DNA of 64,000 nucleotides from DAISIK01 sp036822055 (GTDB lineage Bacteria; Verrucomicrobiota; Verrucomicrobiia; Opitutales; Puniceicoccaceae). Below the pieces are notes generated by a model. It made no database searches, was not told the origin of the DNA, and saw only the letters and a program-made list of their open reading frames with translations. A program made the translations under genes and the position numbers. The stretch covers positions 1-64,000 of the forward strand of contig DAISIK010000012.1 of NCBI GenBank assembly GCA_036822055.1. Reading direction: 5' to 3'. This document shows, one piece after another, positions 1-7,267 of the stretch. Numbering within the stretch: the stretch's first letter is position 1; each line of letters opens with the position of its first letter.

Positions 1-35
1 CCCAACTTCCGCTTCCCCTCGAAATACTCCGAATC

Positions 36-1289
36 TTGAAGGTCGCCATCGTTTTCCCTCAATTCGGGCCTTACCACCACGCGCGGGTTCGTTCTCTCCA
101 GAAGCTGGCCCCATTTGAGGTGGTTCCGGTTCAAATCGCTGCTGATACTTCAACCTATCAGTGGGTTGAAGAAGGGGAAACCTGTACCGGCTTGGTCACG
201 CTTCTAGAGGGCACTGTCGAACAGGTCTCCCCAGTCGAGGTATACCGTAAAGCAGTTCGGCTTTTCAAACAGTATGAGATCAAAGTCGCCCTACTGCCAA
301 GCTACGCCCCGGGAACCTCAACGGCGCTTTTTGCTGCCGCTAAACGTGCCGGACTAAAAACCGTCATGATGAATGAGAGTCATGCCGGTACCGAACAGGC
401 TACTGGCTGGAAACGATGGATCAAGCGCCGGATAGTTCGACAATTTGACGCTGCCTTGGTCGGAGGAACCCCCCATCAACGCCATTTCGCCAACCTTGGA
501 CTTCCTCCCGAAAAAATCCTTAGTGGATACGATGCGGTGGATAACCGCTACTTTGAGACCGCGACTGCCCGAGTCCTGAAAGAGGCGGGTCTGATTAGAG
601 CTCAATTCAGGCTTCCCCCGGAATACTTCCTGAGTCTTGGCCGCTTCGTCACCAAAAAAAACCTTCAAGTACTCCTTTACGCCTATAGCAAATACATTGA
701 AGCGTACCAGCATCTCCTGCCGGTGAAATCCCTCGTTTTCGTTGGAAGTGGACCGGAAGAAGAGTCTCTGAAAAACCTTTGTAGGGAATTGTCCCTTCAC
801 GTTGTCGATCAACCTCCAGCAAGCACCGCGTCCCAAGAATTTGGATGCGTAGCAAATTCCAACCCGGATTCCGGGCATCCTGCTGTCTATTTCATGGGAT
901 TCCGTCAAATTCAGGAAAACCCGGTTTTCTACGCCCTCGCCGCCGCATTTGTCCTGCCGAGCCTTTGGGAGGAGTGGGGTCTCGTTGTCAATGAGGCGAT
1001 GGCTTGCGGACTCCCGGTCATCGTCAGCCGCACCGCTGGCTGCGCTGAGGACTTGGTGGAAGACGGTTGCAATGGGTATCTCTTTGATCCCCATTCCCCA
1101 TCCGAGCTCGTCGGCCATCTTCACTCAATCACCGCCGAGCCTGAAAAAGCACTACAAATGGGCCGTCGGTCGATTGAGATCATTTCGCGTTGGGGCTGCG
1201 ACAACTTTGCTAAACATGCGATCCAATCCGTGAATCTCGCTGTATTAAGCCGCAAAAACCAACGCAGTCACGCACTTCCAGAAAACTAA
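36..1289 (+). CDS. GT4-family glycosyltransferase
   Basis: Predicted cytoplasmic retaining glycosyltransferase of the GT-B fold, transferring a sugar from a nucleotide donor to a surface polysaccharide or lipid-linked acceptor; the acceptor cannot be read. The N-terminal Rossmann half starts MKVAIVFPQFGPYHHARV, and the donor-binding half carries SLGRFVTKKN (about residue 200) and the E-x7-E type motif EEWGLVVNEAMACG near residues 310-325. Length (417 aa) is normal for the family. The frame opens with TTG at 36, so the true start could lie elsewhere or before the window. It is followed after 9 bases by a damaged methyltransferase gene, suggesting a former glycan cluster. Family call is firm, substrate unknown. 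Confidence 0.85.
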   Translation: MKVAIVFPQFGPYHHARVRSLQKLAPFEVVPVQIAADTSTYQWVEEGETCTGLVTLLEGTVEQVSPVEVYRKAVRLFKQYEIKVALLPSYAPGTSTALFAAAKRAGLKTVMMNESHAGTEQATGWKRWIKRRIVRQFDAALVGGTPHQRHFANLGLPPEKILSGYDAVDNRYFETATARVLKEAGLIRAQFRLPPEYFLSLGRFVTKKNLQVLLYAYSKYIEAYQHLLPVKSLVFVGSGPEEESLKNLCRELSLHVVDQPPASTASQEFGCVANSNPDSGHPAVYFMGFRQIQENPVFYALAAAFVLPSLWEEWGLVVNEAMACGLPVIVSRTAGCAEDLVEDGCNGYLFDPHSPSELVGHLHSITAEPEKALQMGRRSIEIISRWGCDNFAKHAIQSVNLAVLSRKNQRSHALPEN

Positions 1290-1298
1290 ATACCGCAG

Positions 1299-1992
1299 TT
1301 GCATCCGCTCGTCAAAAACCTCTTTGAATCGGGAGAAATCATTTTCGCCAATGGGGAACTGATTCAGCCCCACTCCCATATCGACGAAAATGAATATGCT
1401 TTTTGCAGGAAACCCTCCTCAATCTTGGACCGGTATCCAAAACCCTCGAGATCGGTTGCGCCTTCGGGATCAGCACCTTCGCAATTCTCGAGGTTTTGCA
1501 AAACCATTATCCCCTGGCAAAGCAGCTTGTTATCGATCCCCACCAAGACACCGAACACAAAAGTGCCGGACGAAAACTGATCTAGGAAGTCGGATTCACC
1601 GGTGTTGCCTTACGAACCGAAGGCTCCGAAACCGCCTTACCGGATCTGTGCAGATCTGAATCAGGAACCTTCGACTTTGCATTCATAGATGGATGGCACT
1701 CATTTGACCATACTCTGCTGGACCTTTGCTTTGCCCACCGTCTTCTGAAACGCGGCGGAATCATCGTTGTCGACGACTGTATCCTCCCTGGGGTGGCGCT
1801 CGCCGTCGATACAATCATGCGATTTCCGTCCATCGAGGTCTCCTCCCGGCTGGCCCGATCATCTGCGAGCCCCAAACTAAAATGGTCACGGGCTCTAGCA
1901 AAAATTCTTCCCGGACAAAGTGCGGAATGGCTTATTCCAAAACACTTTTACGACATGATTTTCCCCCGGGCAAAAATGCCCGAAATGATAGC
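1299..1992 (+). pseudogene. Class I SAM-dependent methyltransferase, broken and cut by an assembly gap
   Basis: Three pieces of one methyltransferase lie in two frames. The first (from TTG 1299) reads LVKNLFESGEIIFANGE and HSHIDENEYA. Near the T-run at 1400-1404 homology shifts frame, continuing LQETLLNLG and the SAM-binding motif TLEIGCAFGISTF. An in-frame TAG at 1583-1585 then interrupts, after which the same frame continues with FDFAFIDGWHSFDHTLLDL and LLKRGGIIVVDDC, the usual motif II/III region. The C-terminus runs into the N gap. One frameshift plus one stop means either a real pseudogene or poor consensus at a low-coverage contig end. Recognisable as the family acting on small molecules or sugars; the substrate is unknown. 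Confidence 0.75.
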
Positions 1993-2092
1993 NNNNNNNN
2001 NNNNNNNNNNNNNNNNNNNNNNNNNNNNNNNNNNNNNNNNNNNNNNNNNNNNNNNNNNNNNNNNNNNNNNNNNNNNNNNNNNNNNNNNNNNN
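1993..2092. other. Assembly gap of 100 N
   Basis: Exactly 100 consecutive N, the conventional placeholder for a scaffold join of unknown length. The methyltransferase on its left and the PIN-domain toxin on its right both lose their C-termini into it, so real sequence is missing here and the two flanks may not be immediate neighbours. Confidence 0.98.
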
Positions 2093-2094
2093 GC

Positions 2095-2394
2095 CTAAGC
2101 CTCGTTTAAAATTTGTGCGTAATACTGCCAATGATTCCGCAGAGGATGGATGATTCGAACGAATGGCTGGACCAGCCAGCTCGTAACACGAGAAGTTCCC
2201 TCCTCAACACTGAGCGGAAACTCATGGATGCGGGGGTTGGTTCCAATCCGCAGTAAGGCGTTGATGACTTCCCAGCACAGAAAAACCGGTGTCGTGCCAC
2301 TGAGAGCGGTATCCCACCAGAGTCGAGCTGGTTTTTGATGCCGCGAACCAGCATCTTCTGCATAAAGCAGAAGGTTGGCATCCGGAAAAATCAA
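2095..2394 (-). pseudogene. PIN-domain toxin (VapC-like), C-terminus missing
   Basis: Ninety-nine residues of a PIN ribonuclease, the toxin half of a type II toxin-antitoxin pair. The N-terminus MIFPDANLLLYAEDA holds the first conserved acidic residue (PDAN), and FLCWEVINALLRIGTNPRI contains the second (the E of CWEV). Family members are about 130-140 aa with later acidic residues in a DAHLAALA-type motif. Here the frame stops (TAG at 2095-2097) after AQILNEA, three bases from the N gap, so the last catalytic acidic residues are absent. The stop may be an assembly-edge error and the gene may be intact in the organism. Its ATG overlaps the antitoxin stop by 4 bases, the standard arrangement. 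Confidence 0.7.
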
Positions 2395-2636
2395 CGAAAG
2401 TCCTCCTGCTCCGTTTGGGCGAGCAGCTCAGCTAGATTGTCGTAATTGAATCCATTTTTGAGACCAAGGGGGCGGGACTCTGTCTTAAAAGCCCGAGATT
2501 CCCTTGGCTTCTTAATCTCTGCAATCCCGCATCTCAGGGCTTCGTTAATCAAAGTCTTGAAGTTCACTCCTGTCGTTTGCATCGCAGGCTTCGCTTTTTC
2601 CTCGACATCAGCTTCCAGGGTAATGGTAGTCCTCAT
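2391..2636 (-). CDS. VapB-like ribbon-helix-helix antitoxin
   Basis: An 81-residue protein whose N-terminus MRTTITLEADVEEKAK and following INEALRCGI fit the strand-helix-helix of MetJ/Arc-type antitoxins; the C-terminal part (LGLKNGFNYDNLAELLAQTE) resembles the toxin-wrapping tail. It is translationally coupled to the PIN toxin through a 4-base ATGA overlap. Such antitoxins neutralise the toxin and repress their own promoter. No Shine-Dalgarno motif precedes the ATG. Role by family, not proven. Confidence 0.75.
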   Translation of the reverse strand: MRTTITLEADVEEKAKPAMQTTGVNFKTLINEALRCGIAEIKKPRESRAFKTESRPLGLKNGFNYDNLAELLAQTEQEDFR

Positions 2637-2768
2637 GTAGTGGCATCATGATGCTTTTGCTTAGTGAGTCGAAATGACTCAAGTGCCTTGTTTTTTGTAT
2701 CTTGTGCTTGGTTAGACTTTCATCCTCCAGCCTATCGCATACAGCCTTTCGCCCCAGGCCGCCCCCCC

Positions 2769-3896
2769 ATGCACCTCCACTTCACCCAATCCCTCGAACC
2801 GCTCCAAGGAGCCGGGCTCGGCGGGTCCGCCCTTGGACTCCACGAGGGGTTTCGCAAAACAGGCGTCGCGTCCGTTCTCCTCACAACACGCGATCCTACA
2901 TTCGACAACACCTGGGAGGGTGTCCATCAGTTCGTTCGAAAGGGTCCTACCAAGGCCTTTTTTGCCCCCAAAATGGAAGCGGAGGTAAAGAATGTGATTC
3001 GGCAAACCTCAGTAGTTCACGGACACGGCTTCTACGTGTATCCGAATTTCCTAATCGGGCGCCTCACTCGGCAACGCCAAAAGCCTTTGGTGTACCACAT
3101 TCAGGGCTTCTTTGACCCTTGGATCCTCGCCCGATCCAAATTAAAAAAGCGTCTTGCCCACTGGCTCTTTGAGGATGCCAATTTCCGCCATGTTGCTTGG
3201 TGGCGAGCGGTCTCGGCCAAGGAGGCTTCCCAGGCAAAAGCGTTTGGCGTCACTGCCCCGGTTGAGGTACTGCCCAATGGAGTTCATTTGCCTCCCGAGC
3301 GCTCTGAGGACGAGGTGAATCGCTTGGTCAACCTCTTTCCCCGTAAGCGCCCCAAACGGCTGGTATTCCTTTCCCGGATACATCCCAAAAAGGGACTTGA
3401 TCTGTTGTTCGGAGCTTGGTCCGGCCTGGATCAGGATCTTGTCCGCAACTGGGAGATCGCGGTCTTTGGGCCCGACGAGGGGGGCCATCGCGCTGAGGTC
3501 GAGGCCATTGTGCAGCACTTGGGACTCGCCGATACCGTCTCTTTCCATGGCTCGGTCTTCGGCGAAACCAAGGAGGCCGCCTTTCGCTCCGGCGATTGCT
3601 TTGTCCTGCCCTCGCGCTCCGAGGGATTCCCCATGGCGGTCCTCGAAGCCGCCAGCTACGGGCTGCCGGTGATGCAGACGGACGAGTGTAATTTCCCCGA
3701 ACTGACCGCCGCTGGGGGTGCCTGGGAAGCCAAACCCTCGGTCGATTCCCTCCGCCAGTGTCTCGAATCCGCCCTCCGCGCCAGCGATCAGGAACGGCGT
3801 CAACGCGGGGAAATCGGGAGAAGTCTCGTTCAGCGGGACTATCAATGGTCGGCCATCGCCAAAAGCGTTGACGACCTTTGCCAGCAATATGGTTGA
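2769..3896 (+). CDS. GT4-family glycosyltransferase
   Basis: Second GT-B glycosyltransferase of the cluster, 375 aa from the ATG at 2769. An in-frame start at 2664 exists, but the extra 35 residues look non-homologous, whereas MHLHFTQSLEPLQGAGLGG is a natural N-terminus with an acceptor-side glycine-rich loop. The C-terminal half has VFLSRIHPKKGLDLL (about residue 200) and the donor motif RSEGFPMAVLEAASYG, with both glutamates of E-x7-E. Probably transfers hexose to a capsule or exopolysaccharide intermediate. It overlaps the possible start of the downstream acetyltransferase, indicating co-transcription. Confidence 0.88.
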   Translation: MHLHFTQSLEPLQGAGLGGSALGLHEGFRKTGVASVLLTTRDPTFDNTWEGVHQFVRKGPTKAFFAPKMEAEVKNVIRQTSVVHGHGFYVYPNFLIGRLTRQRQKPLVYHIQGFFDPWILARSKLKKRLAHWLFEDANFRHVAWWRAVSAKEASQAKAFGVTAPVEVLPNGVHLPPERSEDEVNRLVNLFPRKRPKRLVFLSRIHPKKGLDLLFGAWSGLDQDLVRNWEIAVFGPDEGGHRAEVEAIVQHLGLADTVSFHGSVFGETKEAAFRSGDCFVLPSRSEGFPMAVLEAASYGLPVMQTDECNFPELTAAGGAWEAKPSVDSLRQCLESALRASDQERRQRGEIGRSLVQRDYQWSAIAKSVDDLCQQYG

Positions 3897-3934
3897 TCAG
3901 CCCTCCCCAAATCAGTCATTTCCTATTGCCACCA

Positions 3935-4540
3935 GTGAATTCTCTCCAACGCCTCGACCTCTTCGACCCATCCAAAGGTCTCAACCGCGGACGGTCCCGT
4001 AGTGTCGAAGCCGTCTGGTACCTCCTTAAGTGCTTCTTCTTCCTCTCCCCCCTGCCTTGGCCAAACCGGTTTAAAACCTTCCTTCTCCGCCTTTTTGGAG
4101 CTCAGATTGGACAAGGGGTGGTCATCAAACCGCGCGTCAACATCCACTTTCCGTGGAAACTTTCCGTTGGTCATTTTTCCTGGATCGGCGAAGAGGTTTT
4201 CATCCTCAATTTCGAGCCGTGCCGTATTGGTTCCCATTGCTGCATCTCGCAGCGGGCCTTCCTCTGCGGCGGCAATCACGACTACCGCCTGCCAGATTTT
4301 CCGTACCGTAATGGACAGATCATCATTGAAGATGGCTCCTGGGTCGGCGCCCAATCTTTCCTCGCCCCCAACGTCCACATCGGCGCTTTCGCAGTCATCG
4401 CCGCTGGTTCGATTGTCACTGGCTCCATGCCGGAAAAAATGATTTGCTCCGGCAATCCTTGCCAACCAATCAAACCCCGTCTCCAGAAAACCGTCGATAA
4501 TAACGACACTTCCCAACCGATGCCCACTCCCTCCTCTTAA
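3935..4540 (+). CDS. WcaF-like sugar O-acetyltransferase
   Basis: Left-handed beta-helix (hexapeptide-repeat) acetyltransferase of the colanic-acid WcaF type, expected to acetylate a polysaccharide unit from acetyl-CoA. Visible features are the hydrophobic N-terminal helix VWYLLKCFFFLSPLPW, hexapeptide turns from IGQGVVIKP to IGAFAVIAAGSIVTGS, the catalytic-loop motif GGNHDYRLPDF, and the C-terminal CSGNPCQPI typical of the family. Two starts are possible: GTG 3935 (201 aa, nearer the family length) or ATG 3878, which overlaps the upstream glycosyltransferase by 19 bases. Context (glycosyltransferases upstream) supports surface-glycan modification. Confidence 0.85.
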   Translation: MNSLQRLDLFDPSKGLNRGRSRSVEAVWYLLKCFFFLSPLPWPNRFKTFLLRLFGAQIGQGVVIKPRVNIHFPWKLSVGHFSWIGEEVFILNFEPCRIGSHCCISQRAFLCGGNHDYRLPDFPYRNGQIIIEDGSWVGAQSFLAPNVHIGAFAVIAAGSIVTGSMPEKMICSGNPCQPIKPRLQKTVDNNDTSQPMPTPSS

Positions 4541-4595
4541 AGCTTGAAACCGTGAACTGCCACCGACTCCGAATTTTCACAGTTGATTGCGCATC

Positions 4596-4733
4596 ATGGC
4601 AAAGAACGACCCCCAGAAAAAATCAAGCATCACCCCGCCCCTGTTGCGCCTGACCGCTGAAGAAAAGAGAGCCCTTGCCCTCTTCGGTCTCGTCATCTCT
4701 CTTTCCCTCCTCGGCAGGATCCTCCTTCGCTGA
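4596..4733 (+). CDS. Small predicted single-pass membrane protein
   Basis: A 45-codon frame with ATG at 4596: a lysine-rich start (MAKNDPQKKSSITPPLL), LTAEEKRALALFG, then one hydrophobic segment (LFGLVISLSLLGRILL). The layout is a cytoplasmic basic tail plus one membrane helix. I do not recognise the family. It might be the intact N-terminus of a longer protein lost by frameshift, since downstream sequence in other frames also looks protein-like. Moderate to low confidence that it is expressed. Confidence 0.4.
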   Translation: MAKNDPQKKSSITPPLLRLTAEEKRALALFGLVISLSLLGRILLR

Positions 4734-4949
4734 GTACTCCTCCAACAGGGGTTCTGGCATGGTGGTTTTTCCGGGTTCATATTTGACCCCACTTTTGCTG
4801 GCTCCGTTTCTTGGGAGGAGTGAACCTTCCCAAATTCGATGGCAATCCGACGCTCAATGACTGGTCTCCCATGCTGGTTATCGGTGCATTTCCCGCGGGC
4901 AAACCGCGCTCGTTTCGAGAAAATTGACCTAAACGATCAAGCCTGGATC
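4734..4949. other. Gene-poor stretch, possibly decayed coding sequence
   Basis: No convincing gene. A 35-codon frame from GTG 4820 to the TGA at 4925-4927 (containing NDWSPMLVIGAFPAGKPRS) looks protein-like but has no sensible start region, and another frame reads EKIDLNDQAWILDKR. These short runs in different frames could be debris of a gene whose 5' part survives as the ORF at 4596. No hairpin or promoter was recognised. Confidence 0.3.
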
Positions 4950-6152
4950 CTAGACAAACGCCGCCTGGATTGTCTCGAGGTCGATGTTTTCCTCCACTAA
5001 TTCGCGGATTATCGGGATCTTGTCCGTGTCGTCTGGCTGGGTCTTCACCGTCAAATTATTGATGGCGGTGGCAACCGTAAAGCTCTCCTCGTGAGAGATC
5101 ACCACCGGAATATCCGTCTGGGTGATCAATTCCATCAGTTTTGGGTGAGGCAGAATATTCCGGGTTAACACGATGCCAGAGACTACCTTCTGGCCGGAGA
5201 TTCCAGCACTTGCAATGGCCGAAAAGAGAATGTCTTCACGGTCCCCGGGAGTGATGATCAGTACCCCCGGCTGGAGATAATCCACGACGCCCTTCGCCGT
5301 CATCGCTCCAATCACCACCCGGAGGATTCTCTCCCGGCGCCCGCGGTCCCGACCATTCAGCCATCTCCCCCCGATCTCGCTCACAATTTGACCAAAACTC
5401 GGTGCCTGCAGCCGCTTCCTCAAAGGGAGCACCCCAAGCAACGGAATACCGTGCCGCTCCAAACCAATGCCGGCGTATTCGCGCACCAAATCCATCTTCT
5501 CCGGGACTACCTTGTTGAGAATCGCCCCAATGATCTCGACTTCAAACTTATCGAAGAGGGACTTGTTCACCACAATCTCATCTACTGGCTGACCGATTCC
5601 GCCTTCCGAAACAATGATCGCCTTCGCACCGAGCAGCTTTGCCACCGCCGCATTGGACAAATCAAAAACTGAACCAACTCCGGCGTGCCCGCTCCCCTCA
5701 ATGATGATGTAGTCTTTATGGAAAGCAGCCCGATCAAATCCTCGGCAGATCTGATCCACCAATATTTGCCGTTGCCCGTCTGGATTCTTTAGGTAGCGTC
5801 GAGTAAAAGTTGAGTCGATAGCTACTGGACTAGTCGAGCCAATCGGCGCCGCCAAATCGTAAACAGAGTCCAACAACAGGGAATCTTCGTCTATTTTTTG
5901 CCCGTCTACTTCAACAAAACGCTGCCCGATTGGCTTGATGAATCCCACGCTCTGGCTCAAACGACGCATTGCACCGTAAAGGCCCAGACAGGTCGTTGTC
6001 TTGCCCTGATTCTGGCGCGTCGCCGCAACAAAGATCCTTTTCGTCGTGCTGTTGCGAGGACCCTCCAGAATCTCCTCTCCCTCTTCTGCATAGGGAGATC
6101 TCGAGACCAATCCAAAATCGGTCCCACTCGGCTCTCGTTCTGGAGCACTCAT
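4950..6152 (-). CDS. Stand-alone Pta N-terminal-type protein (BioD-like P-loop plus DRTGG domain)
   Basis: 400 aa matching the regulatory N-terminal part of long phosphotransacetylases but without the catalytic domain. A dethiobiotin-synthetase-like P-loop domain has a canonical Walker A (NQGKTTT, G50-K51-T52) and IIIEGSGHAGVGSVFDLSN; the second part (about 215-340) is a DRTGG-type domain, including GVLIITPGDREDILF. Its ATG overlaps the stop of the upstream catalytic phosphotransacetylase gene by 4 bases (ATGA at 6149-6152), so the two are coupled and probably form one split enzyme or a regulator-enzyme pair. In the fused Pta at 13915-16095 the equivalent P-loop is degenerate (AGLTSVS), so this copy may bind nucleotide while that one may not. 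Confidence 0.8.
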   Translation of the reverse strand: MSAPEREPSGTDFGLVSRSPYAEEGEEILEGPRNSTTKRIFVAATRQNQGKTTTCLGLYGAMRRLSQSVGFIKPIGQRFVEVDGQKIDEDSLLLDSVYDLAAPIGSTSPVAIDSTFTRRYLKNPDGQRQILVDQICRGFDRAAFHKDYIIIEGSGHAGVGSVFDLSNAAVAKLLGAKAIIVSEGGIGQPVDEIVVNKSLFDKFEVEIIGAILNKVVPEKMDLVREYAGIGLERHGIPLLGVLPLRKRLQAPSFGQIVSEIGGRWLNGRDRGRRERILRVVIGAMTAKGVVDYLQPGVLIITPGDREDILFSAIASAGISGQKVVSGIVLTRNILPHPKLMELITQTDIPVVISHEESFTVATAINNLTVKTQPDDTDKIPIIRELVEENIDLETIQAAFV

Positions 6153-7204
6153 TCCCCCGAGTCGCCCCCGTCTCCGGCCAAAGGATAGAGAAGGTCTGGA
6201 TCAATCGCCTGGCAGCAAACCAGGATCGCGGTTCCAAGAATATCGTGAGCACTTGAACCACGGCTGATTTCAGCAGCAGGCATGCTCAAACCCGTCAAAA
6301 TGGGCCCGTAAGTGCGTACACCCGCAGCGTAGTGGACCATCTTTGCCGCAATGTTACCAGCGTGGAGGTCGGGAAAGACCAGGATATTCGCCCTTCCAGC
6401 GACCGTCGACTTGACCTCCTTCAACCGGGCTGTGCCCGGATCAAGGGCCGCATCGACCTGCATTTCGCCATCGAAATCCGCCTCGATCCCCAATGTCTTG
6501 GCCTTCTGAATCGCCAAATCAGTAGCGGCTTTCATTTTCAACACCGTCGGGTTGCGCGATAATCTTGACTTAGTTGTGTAAGAGAGAAACGCCACCCGGG
6601 GCCGGTTCGCCGTTAAATGCGCTCGCATGGCAGCTGCGGTGATCGCCATGTCGGCGAGCTGCTCAATCGATGGATCCGGAATCACCGCACAGTCCGTCAA
6701 AAACAGCTCCTCACGTCCATCACCGATGTCGTCAAAGTCCACAATCTGCAGCGATGAAACGGTCTTGACGCCCGTCTGCAAGGGAATGATCTTCAACAAG
6801 GGTCTCAGGGCACTGGACGCCGTAGTCGTTGCTCCAGCGACGATCCCCTCAACCCGCCGGTTCCACAACATCAGAGCCGCATAAAAGTTGGGATCGGCGA
6901 TGAAGGCCTCCATTTCCCGATCCGACAGTCCCTTGAAACGCCTCAGTCCTGTGAACTGGGTTTTGAATTCTTCGTAATCCTCGCTCCGCTTGGGTTCGAG
7001 AATCCGGATGTTTTCAAGGTCAATACCGAGCTTGTGCGCATTGCTTTTGATCTCGGCCCTTTCGCCGAGGAGCACCGGCACCCCTAAACGCTTCGAGGCA
7101 AATAGTCGGGCAGCCTGAATTATCCGTGGGTCACTGCCCTCCGGAAATACGATCCGCTTGGGATGCCGCTTCAGCCGCTCGGTGAGTTTATCAATCAATG
7201 CCAT
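6149..7204 (-). CDS. pta: Phosphate acetyltransferase catalytic subunit (short form)
   Basis: Cytoplasmic enzyme interconverting acetyl-CoA plus phosphate and acetyl phosphate plus CoA. The 351-aa PTA/PTB domain starts MALIDKLTERLKRHPKRIVFPEGSD and includes GIVAGATTTASSALRPLLK (CoA/phosphate site), FLTDCAVIPDPS, FLSYTTKSRLS and the closing NILVFPDLHAGNIAAKMV. I chose the start at 7204 because the 23 upstream codons are not family-like and would overlap the divergent murJ. It lacks the BioD-like and DRTGG domains, which follow as a separate overlapping gene. Acetyl phosphate could be used by AckA at 16201-17403. Assignment to acetate rather than another acyl group is by similarity. Confidence 0.9.
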   Translation of the reverse strand: MALIDKLTERLKRHPKRIVFPEGSDPRIIQAARLFASKRLGVPVLLGERAEIKSNAHKLGIDLENIRILEPKRSEDYEEFKTQFTGLRRFKGLSDREMEAFIADPNFYAALMLWNRRVEGIVAGATTTASSALRPLLKIIPLQTGVKTVSSLQIVDFDDIGDGREELFLTDCAVIPDPSIEQLADMAITAAAMRAHLTANRPRVAFLSYTTKSRLSRNPTVLKMKAATDLAIQKAKTLGIEADFDGEMQVDAALDPGTARLKEVKSTVAGRANILVFPDLHAGNIAAKMVHYAAGVRTYGPILTGLSMPAAEISRGSSAHDILGTAILVCCQAIDPDLLYPLAGDGGDSGE

Positions 7205-7267
7205 TAGAAAATCCTTATTTATTCGCTCGAACGACTCATACCATAGCGCACCATAGATCCTAAAGTC

